In this document: piece after piece, positions 40,101-50,846 of the stretch
Layout of the letters: each line of letters starts with the position of its first letter
Position numbering within the stretch: position 1 is the stretch's first letter
From: Theocolax elegans
Lineage: Eukaryota; Arthropoda; Insecta; Hymenoptera; Cerocephalidae
Length of the DNA: 64,000 bases
NCBI GenBank assembly: GCA_026168455.1
Contig: CM047426.1
Location: 83,913,986 to 83,977,985 of the forward strand
Direction of reading: 5' to 3'
The notes under the pieces: generated by a model
What the model saw: the letters and a program-made list of their open reading frames with translations, nothing else
The model's database searches: none
What the model was told of the DNA's origin: nothing
Made by a program: the position numbers and the translations under genes

Positions 40101-43100
40101 GCACTGTAGTCTTTGGATTATACTTAATAGATTCGTGAAATGTTTAATGATTTAAAAATATTTGTATGAACTGTATTATATTCGATTTTATAATCTATTA
40201 TATATTATAATTAAGTATTTATATTATAATATAAATAATTTAAAAATTAAAAGCATTTGGATAACATAATAAAATAATAAATCCAATAAAATCCGTACAT
40301 TGTCGAATAGGTGTGATCAGCAATTGGGAAAAAGAATGAAAGTGCAAGAGAGAAAAAGAGAAAGAGAGAAATCATTTGAAGAAATTAATAATAATTATAA
40401 ATGTATATTTTTATCCAAGAAACGATGAATAAAATTAATTTTTTACATTAATACTCGTCTTGAACAAACCGCAGGAAATGTGAATGTAGTATTGAGTGAC
40501 AAAAATAGTATGCTTATCGTACGAGATGATAATTATGAATTATTCACGTGTATGAAGAATTCACGTGCAAGTAGCGTGTGAATATAAAATCATTCTGATG
40601 AGATGGGTAAATTTTGAAAGATTTGAATAATGTCGAAACGTGCGAATCTTAATTGATAATACAATTTAACATTGTTATTTTTAACTCGATTTCCGTCAAT
40701 TTGAAAGTAAGATGAATTATTTAAGCATTTGACACCTATTGTTTCATAATACATGTATTACTTTAAGTCATTAAATATTTGTTTTATTATTACTAACTTT
40801 TTTTCACAATTTTTACTTAAGGTACGGTTTTGTCCGTCAGTTTTGTAACTTTATAAAGAATGAAAATAAAAATACGTAGAAAAAACAGAAATTATAAGGT
40901 TTTCAATAATGTTTGGTTTATATAGGGTTACTGGTCAAATCAAAGAGAAAATAATTTTAGAAGTATGTATGATTCAAATAAGGTTCTTATGGAGGTATGT
41001 AGTCAGTGGACTTGATCAAAAAATTCAATTTTCAAAAAAGAAGGTAAAACCCATGATTTCTTTACAAATAAAGTTTTAAATAATAGCTAATTATTTATTA
41101 ATTTAATGAAATAAAAAATATTATAGGTTACCAGATAAAATTAGAAGAAAACTTCGTTTATATATATTTTCATGATCGAAAATTTAACGTTACCAAACAT
41201 ACAAATTCAGGGACGGTATAAGTTTTCAGGAAATTAATATTTCACTAATATTATCATTACATGTGCACTTAGGGGTTAACATGATTAAATTATGGACAGT
41301 AAACACTTTTAAAATACATCTTATGGCATTATGAGCGAAATATTACTGCACCCTACGAGGGCCCAGTAATAGATACGGCCCGTCATGACGACCAACAATA
41401 CAATTTTTCTTTTTCTTCAAATTCATTTTCTCCAAATTTTGAAAAAGTAGTAATAATCTATGTATATCACATTAAATGTAGGTTCGCTCATAAAATTGCG
41501 ATTAAACAAAAATTGACTGCATAAAACTAGGGCATCCCCGTAATTCAGTATTCATATATAATAAGCGACAAATTGAAAATTTTGAGTTTTTATAAACGAT
41601 ACGTTTAACGATTACCATCCGCACTAAAACTCGAAGTTTCGAAAAATAACGATTTCAACAACGGCAACAATGTATATATTGAATATTCTTGAATCACTAT
41701 ACATTATCTCACCTCATTATTGACAAATAACTCGGAAAAAATAACATTTTCTCGCAAAATCTTCGAATGAAATCTTTCTTGATTTATAAGTAATCAGCAA
41801 ACGTACACTGCATTCGCGAACCAACTAAATATCTAATTTGCTCGGCTGCTCTATAAATGAGTATTACTCTCTCGTATCGTATTTGAGAGAAATTCGATTC
41901 GTCCGCGTCTTCGACTCTGTCGCGAAACTGTTCGATCTCTGGTACCGATACCAACTTTTTTATATACATGTATCTACATAGATATAACAAGCTGAGCTCG
42001 TGTACTCCTTCTCTACCCTATTACCACGTGGAAAACCAAAACGGGGTATATAGTATCTATATACATTTTCAGCGGTCGTATGATAAGTACGTGTCATCAG
42101 GTGGGGATAATTATAAACTTTTTTCTTTTTCGATGTGTCGGTCGTAACGCACGAGTCATTGTTCACGTGTGTATTGTGTACTTTATAGTTTTTTTTTCAA
42201 TTAGATGGTCGATAGGGATAATTAAGTATTGGAAAAGTTTCTGATGATTTATAGTTTGTTTCAGGTATAATGACGTTGATATTTGAAAGATCATTATTAA
42301 CGTTAATATATAGTATATACTACTTTCATAACTATTTTATATTAACTCATAGAATTATTATATAGTTTAGAAAATATTTAAAAAATATTCGATAAAAATA
42401 GATACTTATCATACTATACAATCTCATCTTTTATAAAATATATTCGTTAATCCGTTATCACTTATATATACCTCAAGCTAGAGTTAATATTTCTTCTGAA
42501 GTGGACTTTTATTGATATAATTTATATATTAAGACTCGTACTACTTTCAGTCTGATTTGTTTCGTGAATTTTAGCACGTCTTACCAAACTATGTCATTAT
42601 CTTCTGTTTATTTTCAATAACTCTATAATTATAATTCGTTAAATTAATTTCGTATACATGGAAAATTTTTTTTCATTCATTTTCCATGCATAAATAATCG
42701 TTAAAGGTTGTGACATTGAAAATTTTAAGAAATTTTTATGCATGATTACACAATATAAGAAAATAAATTTAATTCCCTTTCCAGTACCTATATAGGTATA
42801 AAAAGGATGTGTATTTACTTTGCTCAAACATTCTATTGAATGGGCACTTTTTTTATTATTGAACGTATAAAAATAATATCTCTTATTTTACTTATTAGTT
42901 AAATAACAATGAATATTTCTATTTACTGGGTCAAGAATAGATAGTGTCTAATTTAGAAAGATAAGATACATAATTACAAATAGCAAATGTCACATATACT
43001 GTTGGTTCAAGCTGTATAGTAATAATAAAACAAGTACTTTTGAATAATGATATTTCAATTTTTCTTTCTATTATATTGTAACATTTTCTAATTGTATACA

Positions 43101-44187
43101 TGTTCAGAAGTAATAATATATACTTTATATATATAAATAGTTATATATCAGTAATTATTATTCTCGTGCAATTAATTTTTATAAATATGTATCGCTGAAT
43201 CACGGATAACAATGTAGGTAAAATTATATAAGATTTAAAAATCTTTCGAATGTCACCGTTTATATTCACATTAACAAACAAAAATAATAAAATATTTTGA
43301 AATATTGGCTCTAGATTATAAATAGAGATAATAATTATTTATTATAATAAATTCAAATATATAATAAAAATTTAACATTGTTTTCTGTTTCGCAAGTGTT
43401 TATATGTATAGTATTGATAATCAAAAACAATACATTGATAAATAAAAAATATCTCTTTTATTATTGTTGGTGGTGGTGTTGACTTCAAAATTGAAACGTT
43501 ATATTATAATGAGCTGTTCGATTGTTTATTTATCAGGAGTTTACACGCAAAAGTGCAGGCAATTAACTTTCTGAAAGTGATTGAATGTAAAATTGCTCGA
43601 TCATGTACGTGTATGTGAACTTCATATTGACGAGGCTTTGGCGTACGATGTTTACGACAAGAATTATGTAACTCGTGTGAATGATACGATTGCACGTATA
43701 TTAAACCGCCATGACCATGAACTATATGGTAAATGAATAATGTATGAAATTAATGAAATTAATGTTTATGTAAAAATTATTATATTCTTCAAAATTTATT
43801 AATTTTCGAATTATTATTTCTTTTATGTCTGTTTATAAATTTTGCATCAAATTATTAGAATTAATGATAGAATATCTAGCTTATAAATAATTTTTTTATC
43901 TACTAACAATTGATAAAAAAATTGTGTATCATTATTTGTCATAAAAAAATTATTAATCAATCGCTCTTATGTATGAAAAAAGTTCTTTGTATTGAGAGTT
44001 GCCGACATATCAAGGAATAAATGCAATTATTTGCAGTAGTCATTATACTATCTATTATTGTAAACTAACTATATATATTTGCTTATAAATTCGCGCTATT
44101 TTATTAGTTTATTTATTTAAAAAGTGAACTTATTTTTACATGTGCCCAAACTAAACAAATAGGTAATTAAATATGTGCATATATTAC
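37141..44187. other. Gene-poor AT-rich stretch upstream of Zw
   Basis: Probably intron of a long Zw transcript if the upstream exons below are used, otherwise intergenic. GC-richer patches occur at 38830-38950, 41340-41400 and 41780-42070. In the last one, on the minus strand, a TATATAAAA run is followed by a frame of about 50 codons with ordinary amino-acid composition (VPEIEQFRDRVEDADES); it could be another leader exon, but no family is recognised. The 63-codon frame at 43504-43695 (-) is His-rich and unrecognised. Confidence 0.45.
41341..41371. repeat. Two-tier hairpin plus adjacent palindrome
   Basis: TATTACTG (41341-41348) pairs with CAGTAATA (41364-41371), and inside it CCCT pairs with AGGG around an ACG loop. 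Ten bases on, CGTCATGACG (41381-41390) is a perfect 10-bp palindrome. GC-rich for its surroundings. It may be a mobile-element end, a regulatory site or a structured RNA; function unknown. Confidence 0.45.
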
Positions 44188-44262
44188 CACTGCTAAAAAT
44201 TTCAGCAGTAGGTTCTGGCGAAGCGGGTTTAACCTGGCCAGACTTTTCTGGGCACCAGTATC
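44188..44262 (-). CDS. Candidate internal coding exon of a long Zw isoform
   Basis: 75 bases bounded on the minus strand by TTTCTAG before 44262 and GTAATA after 44188. In the frame demanded by the neighbouring exons it encodes YWCPEKSGQVKPASPEPTAE then IFSS without stops. It starts in phase 1 and ends in phase 1, so it can be spliced between the 45831-45849 exon (ending phase 1) and the Zw exon at 34953 (needing phase 1), or be skipped. The composition is coding-like in otherwise AT-rich DNA. The family's N terminus is variable, so homology cannot confirm it. It is also open in one other frame. Confidence 0.5.
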
Positions 44263-45830
44263 CTAGAAATTATATGTAAAATTATATTTTTTACGTATAT
44301 TATTTAAATATTTTTATTTCTTTCGAATTTGTCATTGTTTCATTATAATAAAAATAACTTTTTCTATTATAACTCATATCGGTTCAATTAATTGTATGTG
44401 TATTGATGTACTCGATAAACAATTTACAGAGAATAACTAAAATTTTGAAGCATATATGCATATCGTCATAAATTTTTATTTATCTCTTATAAACATTATT
44501 ATCACGAGTAATTGAACTTCTTCTTATATACTATCGGTGTTTACAATAAATTTTCCTTGCGCTCGGTATATACCGATAGGATTGCAATCAAAATAAATTG
44601 TAATCGAAAAAAAAATCGAAAGTGTAAGTGGAAGAAAAAGAAGACACTTTTTTTTTAAATATCACGCTTTAAATATCCTATACGTTGTAGTACAAAAGTT
44701 GCATTATCACGTGTATCGTGCGATTAGCCCGCATGACGCATGGCGTGACGACTCGTGACATAATAATGAGAAACAAAGATTTCGATATACTTATATACTT
44801 TTAATAATGTATGGTTTTTATCTTTCTTTTTCTTCGATACCTCTCGATCACTACATATACGTACATATATCAATTTATAAGCAGATTCAACAAGTGTTGC
44901 TTAGGAAAATCAACAAGTTCTACAAATGTGCATTAGTCATTAATCGGTGGTTCAACTTAACGTCATTCTCAATAAAGTTCGTTCACTATGTAGAATATTT
45001 TTCTGTGCACTGTTTACTTGAATGTTTATATTACTTTTTTATTATAAATTTCTTGACGATTTGGCCTTTTTTGTACTATACGTTGTTATTACAGAATTCT
45101 CGAATTAATAATTTTACCTGTCAGAATTGGAATGTTGTTTTGGAAAATTTTACGTGAATGAAGGTATAATGTGTATTACGTACAACTTCAAGGTTCATTT
45201 CTACACAGATAATTATCGGATAAATTAGAAATGAGAAGAAGGTCAGGGCCAATCAGAACATTGACAACTTTTACATTTATTTAAATTATCACAGAAACGG
45301 ATTATACAAATTGTTAAAAATATAAGTGTATTTTAAACAAATTTACTTAAAAAGTACATGTAAACTAAAAATATTATTATTATACAATTTTCGTATATAC
45401 AGCGAATATTGCGCGACAATGTACAATATTTCGATTCTTTTATTTAGTGTACATCCCGAGATTTGTGCTTAAAAAGCAGATAGAGATATCGATAAGTGTG
45501 TATCGCGTGTATTAGTTACCCTGTGATAATTTTCATTTCCGAGGTCTTGTGAACTAATTGTGTAATGCGTCAATGCTCTAGGCAATATAAAAAGTTTCGA
45601 ATGCGCAAATGAGTTCGATTCTCTCTCGATATGAAATTTTTTAACCGAATTGTATATATCAGGTGGATTCAGAAAATGGTATGTAGAACAGTATTTACAT
45701 TAAAGACAAAAAGTATAAGTATTGAATTATGAGTGAAATTTAAATTGCAATACCATAACATGGTACATCAAAGGAAGTCGCAATTTTCAATGAACTATGT
45801 AAATGTACGATTTAAAAATAGCATACTCAC
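44263..45830 (-). other. Candidate intron between upstream Zw exons
   Basis: AT-rich; nothing recognised. The 116-codon plus-strand frame at 44807-45157 is a Phe/Tyr/Ile-rich chance frame. Confidence 0.45.
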
Positions 45831-45849
45831 TTCGACACATTGAAGCCAT
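45831..45849 (-). CDS. Candidate alternative first coding exon of Zw
   Basis: ATG at 45849 in an AATCACGATGG context opens a 19-base coding segment (MASMCR plus one base) ending at a strong GTGAGTATG donor. Its phase matches both the 44188-44262 exon and the Zw exon at 34953. Joining through both gives a protein of about 547 aa whose first 37 residues replace the 15 from the short start. If real, the Zw gene spans about 14 kb and its distal promoter lies near 46000, divergent from mRpS37. Confidence 0.4.
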
Positions 45850-47779
45850 CGTGATTTCTTTTTCAGCTATATTCTTCTTCAAAACGGTTAAAACTCCGAA
45901 TATTCTTTTTTCAATTTCTTCGAAAAGGAAATGATTCGCACGTCCTGTTATCAAAAAAGATAATCATTTGCAAGAAGATACGAACGTACTGATATATTCA
46001 ATGTATTTATCTTAATTGGTAATTAATACGATTACAGCATAATGTTATCATATTATACATTATGTTACATGTGTGCGTGTGCCACGCGATTAATTAATTA
46101 ATAATAAATTATTCAATTACAACATTTCTATTTGATACGTGAAAAGAATTTTGGACAGTTAATAAAATACATAATAAATAAAGAAATTATAAGACTTAGA
46201 AGTGCTGAATTTTTTTTGAGAAAAGGTAAATATTTCTTTAAGAATGCGCTGGACCGAAATTACGGGGATCTACATTTATGGATCCAAAAGTGTTTAAAAC
46301 ATTAAATAAAAAAACTGAACAAATTCACTAGGATAGTTATAAATATACGAGAAGCTGATTTAAATACAAATTTCACGTATATGATGACTGATCGTTATTT
46401 TGGTGTCAAAAATAAGTCTAAACAGTGCCTCAAAAATGTTTGAACAGTTATAACTTTGTAATGTGAACATTTTAAGTATACTGTTAAAAGCAAGTGGAAG
46501 ATGGTACGACGAAAAAATTTCAAATAAAAATGTTTTTCAATTATTGAGATAAAACGAATGCAGCTATTTACAAAGAAGAAGTTGAGTACAAACGGATCTT
46601 TGATGAAATTTTGCAACATTCATCATTAAATGATCCTATATATAAAGTTTAAATCATGCATGCGCGTACATTAAAATCACTTGTACAGTATTATAAATAT
46701 GAAAGTATAATACCAACCTTAAGTTTCAAATTACAAGGAAGCCATGCGATAGATAAATCGACCAGTCAAATACAACTGTTTAATAGTTACTGTCCAGAGT
46801 GTCCAGACATCGAAATTTCATAATCGCCCTTCTTTAAACATCAAATGGCACATACACACATACAATCACACACATAATATAACAAATGCAATCGTATTAG
46901 ACCTTGTACATACTTGTCCTCGATTCCTCATTCGTATAGCTACGTTTTTTATGTATACACTTACCTACACCTTTTTCAACTCTTTCTCATACAGTGTATA
47001 GTTCGTATGTATATTTAAACTTAAAGTAATAATAACACTATCTTATATTTACTACTTCTGCAAATTAATTTTATTGAAATTGAAAAATAAAGCGGAAAAT
47101 AAACTGGTAGAAAGAGTGTTATTTTTTTTAACGTTACAAATTAGAAACCCAGTTATTTTTCTTTCTTGACTCGTGGTGTAAAACGGATTGCGCGAATAGT
47201 CTACGCGCGAGTCATGGGACGCAATTTTTTTGCGTGCATTTTGCCTTGTCTTTCTCGAGCATTCTTCAATAACGCAGAATTTGTGTCTTTCTCTTTTATT
47301 GGAGACAGGTGGACACCTAGCGTCACTCTTTTGAGTTATAGAGGCGCTAACAGCTAACTAATATGGCGCTACCTAATAGTAGCAGACGTATTTTATAAAA
47401 TCTATATTTTCTACATAGAATAAGTCATTTTGTTTCTGTTTTTGGAAAAAAACTCATTTATTTAAAAGTTAAAATAATTTAGGAGTAAGTTTTTTATTAT
47501 TGCATATTATTATAATTTATAAATAGTATATACTTTTCCTAATTCTGCACAGTTTTTCAAGGTAGATAACCTTTATTATTATGAACAAATATAACATATA
47601 CTTGACATAGATTTGTTTTCTTTATTAAAGAATTTATATTTATACATTTAAATCATTACTTTTTATTATTATTTAATACTTTAATTTATAAAGATTTCGT
47701 TGTAAATTGTTCTTTTCACATGTCAAAAATTAAACTGATTAATGAAAATCTATTTCTAAATATCTTCTTATTTCAGACA
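45850..47779. other. Divergent upstream region between Zw distal exon and mRpS37
   Basis: Mostly AT-rich. A GC-richer patch at about 47165-47380 probably holds the mRpS37 promoter and untranslated first exon. The mRpS37 ATG follows a TTATTTCAG acceptor by three bases (47777-47779), so its leader is spliced, but the donor was not pinned down. The frame at 46395-46619 (-) has no recognisable family. Confidence 0.5.
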
Positions 47780-48245
47780 ATGAGATTTACAAACATATTA
47801 TCTGCGTATCATGCGGGCAAGCCTAGATCACCTCAAAACCCTAATAAAGTACCGATTCAAGAAATTTTGCCATTACAGTTGAAAGAACGTGTTTCAGGAA
47901 AGTTTGATAAAACTAAAGGTAACAATTACTTTATAAAATGTATTATATAAAATTTGATATTAATATTTATTATCAAAAATATTTTATTGACATGATATAT
48001 TATTTTTAGAGGGTGGTTGTTTATACGAAATGACTTTAGTATTAAGTTGTCTCCAAGAAAACAATTATGAAAATAAATTTTGTACAAAAGAGGTTAGCAA
48101 CTTCAACACATGTTATAAAAATTATTTAGAGAATACAGTTAAAAGTAAGAAAGCTCAAGAAAAAGGTTTATTAGTTCCTGGTGAGAAAAATTTAACACAC
48201 AGACAGATTAGAAATATGTTTAAAAAATATCCACTTGCAAGATAA
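47780..48245 (+). CDS. mRpS37: Small mitochondrial ribosomal subunit protein mS37 (CHCHD1)
   Basis: Twin-Cys (CHCH) protein of the mitochondrial small ribosomal subunit, imported through the MIA40 disulfide relay. Two coding exons, 47780-47918 and 48010-48245, give 124 aa. The CHCH domain has CLYEMTLVLSC and CTKEVSNFNTC, two CX9C motifs as in human CHCHD1. The C terminus (LVPGEKNLTHRQIRNMFKKY) matches the family's LLPNKLNKLLQRFP-type ending. The N terminus is basic and Pro-rich (PRSPQNPNKVP). The ATG at 47780 was chosen because it lies just inside the exon after a TTTCAG acceptor and is the first in frame; the longer frame running upstream is intronic. Converges with DRG2, 536 bp between stop codons. 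Confidence 0.9.
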
Positions 48246-48303
48246 TTTAATACTTTATTAGCTTTTCTTAATTGTTTACAAAAAAAAATGATTGTACATG
48301 TTT

Positions 48304-48309
48304 AATAAA
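48304..48309 (+). terminator. mRpS37 polyadenylation signal (AATAAA)
   Basis: AATAAA 58 bases after the stop codon, followed by an A-rich run. Confidence 0.55.
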
Positions 48310-48781
48310 AAAATGTATAGATCTGTTATAGAGTTTTGTTTAATAATTTTATCCAAATGAAATTGTGCAATAAGATAATTAATGTGAGTAGAAAAATAAA
48401 TTTTTAATTATAAATATAAATATTTTATTTCCATTAGTGATTATGTAACATTTAAATGTTAAAAAGAAAAGATTACAAATATTACAGTTTATTTAAAAAC
48501 AAATTAAAATAACAAAGATTCTTAATAAAATTTTTATTAATAAAACAGCTTACATTTTCGTATTTTGCGATTCAAAACGTGAATGTTTTCAATAAATAGG
48601 CGACCTTTTAAAATATTCCTTCTATGTCACATTACATGATGTATAGCAAAAACTCAATATTTATAGTAAAATTTTAGGATTTTCTATATTTTGCTTTTCG
48701 TATATCCCTGTTTCAAAAATATAAAAGTCTTCGCTATTTATAGTTCACTTTGTAGTTTCAATACCCAAGGAACAATTATTT
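48310..48781. other. Convergent 3' region of mRpS37 and DRG2
   Basis: AT-rich, no coding sequence seen; presumed 3' UTRs. Confidence 0.6.
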
Positions 48782-50327
48782 TTATTTCTGTATAACTTGA
48801 ATAACATCTTCATCGTGCATAACATGCTGGATACCAACCCTTTGAGGTGAATACTTTGTACTAGTACCCTAAATGAGAAAGATGAAGAACTTTTTAGTAT
48901 TTCTAATAATGATATAAATACTATTTAAAAATAATCTTATTATTTTGATTATTTTAATTTATTTTAGTTATTTTGATCCTACCCAAACAAGTGCATATTT
49001 AAATCGGTCAGCTATTGCACGATGAATTGCATGACAAACATGCTCAACAGTAACTCCTTTTCGAAGAATTAATACATCATCAAACTCTGGTGGTTGGCCT
49101 CGTTTTTTTGTGTAGACTCGTATAAGAGATAGATATTCCCATAGAGTTTCCAATAAGAAATCCAAATTTAATTTCATATTACAACTAAGAAAATATGCCA
49201 GATTTAATAAAAATGTAATTTTTATTTTGTTTTGTAAATATTTTCAAATTATAACTACCTGACTACTACACTATTTGGTTGTCTTGCAATCCTATCAACT
49301 TCTTCTATTGAAATTTGATCAATTTTATTATAAACATACAAACATGGCAGGTATACACGATTGGCATTAATAACATCTATTAGTTCATCAGCTGTACAGT
49401 CTTCACGGAATAATACTTCAGCATTAAATATTTTATATTCATGCAGAATCATTTGAACTAACTTTTCATCTACTTTTGTTAAAACGCACGTTGAGTTAAA
49501 CGATAGTCCACCACCTTTTTTTATTTTAAAATAAATATTAGGTTTTCTTTTGTTTAATCGTATTCCAACAGATTCCAATTCTTTTTCTAACAACTCTCTT
49601 TGAACATCTTGTTTAGTTGCATCCAACATCATTAAAATTAAGTCAGCTGTTCTTGCCACTGCTATGACTTGACGTCCTCTACCTTTACCCTAAAATTTAT
49701 CATTTATATTATTGCAACATACATTTTACAAATCTATAATTGAAACTTTAATTATTATCTTAAGATTTAAATTAACTCTGTATGTGTATAAAATGTTATA
49801 AGATGAGGTCAACAATATTAATTACTTGTGCAGCTCCTTCAATGATTCCAGGCAAATCAAGAAGTTGTATTTTAGCTCCTTTGTACTTGATAACACCAGG
49901 AATGCAAGTAAGAGTTGTAAATTCATAGGACGCAGCCTCTGATTCTGTATGAGTTAATGTACTAAGTAGCGTTGATTTTCCCACAGATGGAAAACCAATT
50001 AAAGCAACTCTAGCATCACCTGATTTTAAAACGTCAAAGCCTTCTCCTTTCTCTGATTTTTTAGAAGGCTCCAAAAGTTGTGAACGGTACTTTGCAAGTT
50101 TTGCTTTAAGCAAACCCAAATGATATTCGGTTGCTAATAAAAATAAATAAAATCTAGTTAAATTGTATACATATTAAGCTCATAAATAAGTAATAAAAAT
50201 AACACATAAATTAAATATGTAAAATTTTAAATGTAAACATCTAACCTGATGTATTAAACTTACCTTTATTTTTTTGGGTTCGAGCGATTTCCCTTTCGAT
50301 TTCTGCTATTTTTTCTAGTATACCCAT
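48782..50327 (-). CDS. DRG2: Developmentally regulated GTP-binding protein 2, complete
   Basis: Obg/DRG-family translational GTPase, which in other animals works with the DFRP2 partner (RWDD1) at ribosomes. Five exons, 50327-50264, 50133-49826, 49689-49259, 49184-48983, 48868-48782, give 363 aa (human DRG2 364). Order: N-terminal helical region ([20 protein letters not shown]), G1 GFPSVGKS at 68-75, G2/switch region with [11 protein letters not shown]3 DLPG at 114-117, G4 NKID, and a C-terminal TGS domain ending [10 protein letters not shown]. It is DRG2 rather than DRG1 because of [32 protein letters not shown] and [16 protein letters not shown] segments. An LTR ends 131 bp upstream of the ATG in the same orientation. 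Confidence 0.97.
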
Positions 50328-50457
50328 TTTGTTAAAATATATTTACGGGGTCGAAAAAATTGACTTACTAAATAAATTACTAAATTTCACGTGCGGTGCA
50401 TTTAATTTACATACCACACGACAAAATCAGAAAATACAGAACTACGGTGGTTTATTT

Positions 50458-50846
50458 TGTCAGAATATATAGAAGTAGAAGTACGGTGGCTTATATATAG
50501 AAGGTTAGAACCGCTGATTTCTTGAAGTCAGTCTTGTCCCCCAATTGAGCTAGTTCGCCCCCCATGAGGCAGGCGGCGCGTCAGTCTTTGCCGCTACGGT
50601 AAAAGGGCTCGTATATTCCGTATCTAAGCCTTCATAATTAATTACAGATATGGAGTGAGGAGTGATTAAGGGTTAATTAAGTTTGATTAACAATTGCCAA
50701 TCCTTGCTGAAATTGATTTATTACAATCCTTTGAATCGACGGAGTTCTGCTTAGCTCGAGCGTCAAATCGGAACTGTACTGCGCGGTGGCTTTCGCTCGC
50801 ATCCCCACTATAAACTATCTAGTCTGTGGTTGCGGGTCCCCAGACA
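50458..50846 (-). mobile_element. Putative 3' LTR of a Ty3/gypsy remnant, adjacent to DRG2
   Basis: On the minus strand this begins TGTCTGGGGACC (50846) and ends TTCTGACA (50458), TG..CA ends with TGTC/GACA inverted termini typical of LTRs. It is preceded by a purine-rich tract GGGGTGGAG, a plausible polypurine tract, downstream of gypsy coding remnants in the same orientation. An AATAAA is inside. About 145 bp at its 3' end recur inverted at 53938-54092. It stands just upstream of DRG2 and in the same direction. The LTR boundaries are my reading, not aligned to a family. Confidence 0.55.

Noticed and set aside
44196..44270. Cluster of short hairpins (ACTGCT..AGCAGT, TCTGGC..GCCAGA, CTGG..CCAG) that looked like a structured RNA
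   Set aside because: Better explained as the candidate 75-base coding exon on the minus strand with good splice sites.
44807..45157. 116-codon plus-strand frame
   Set aside because: AT-rich, Phe/Tyr/Ile-rich, no motif; inside the proposed Zw intron.
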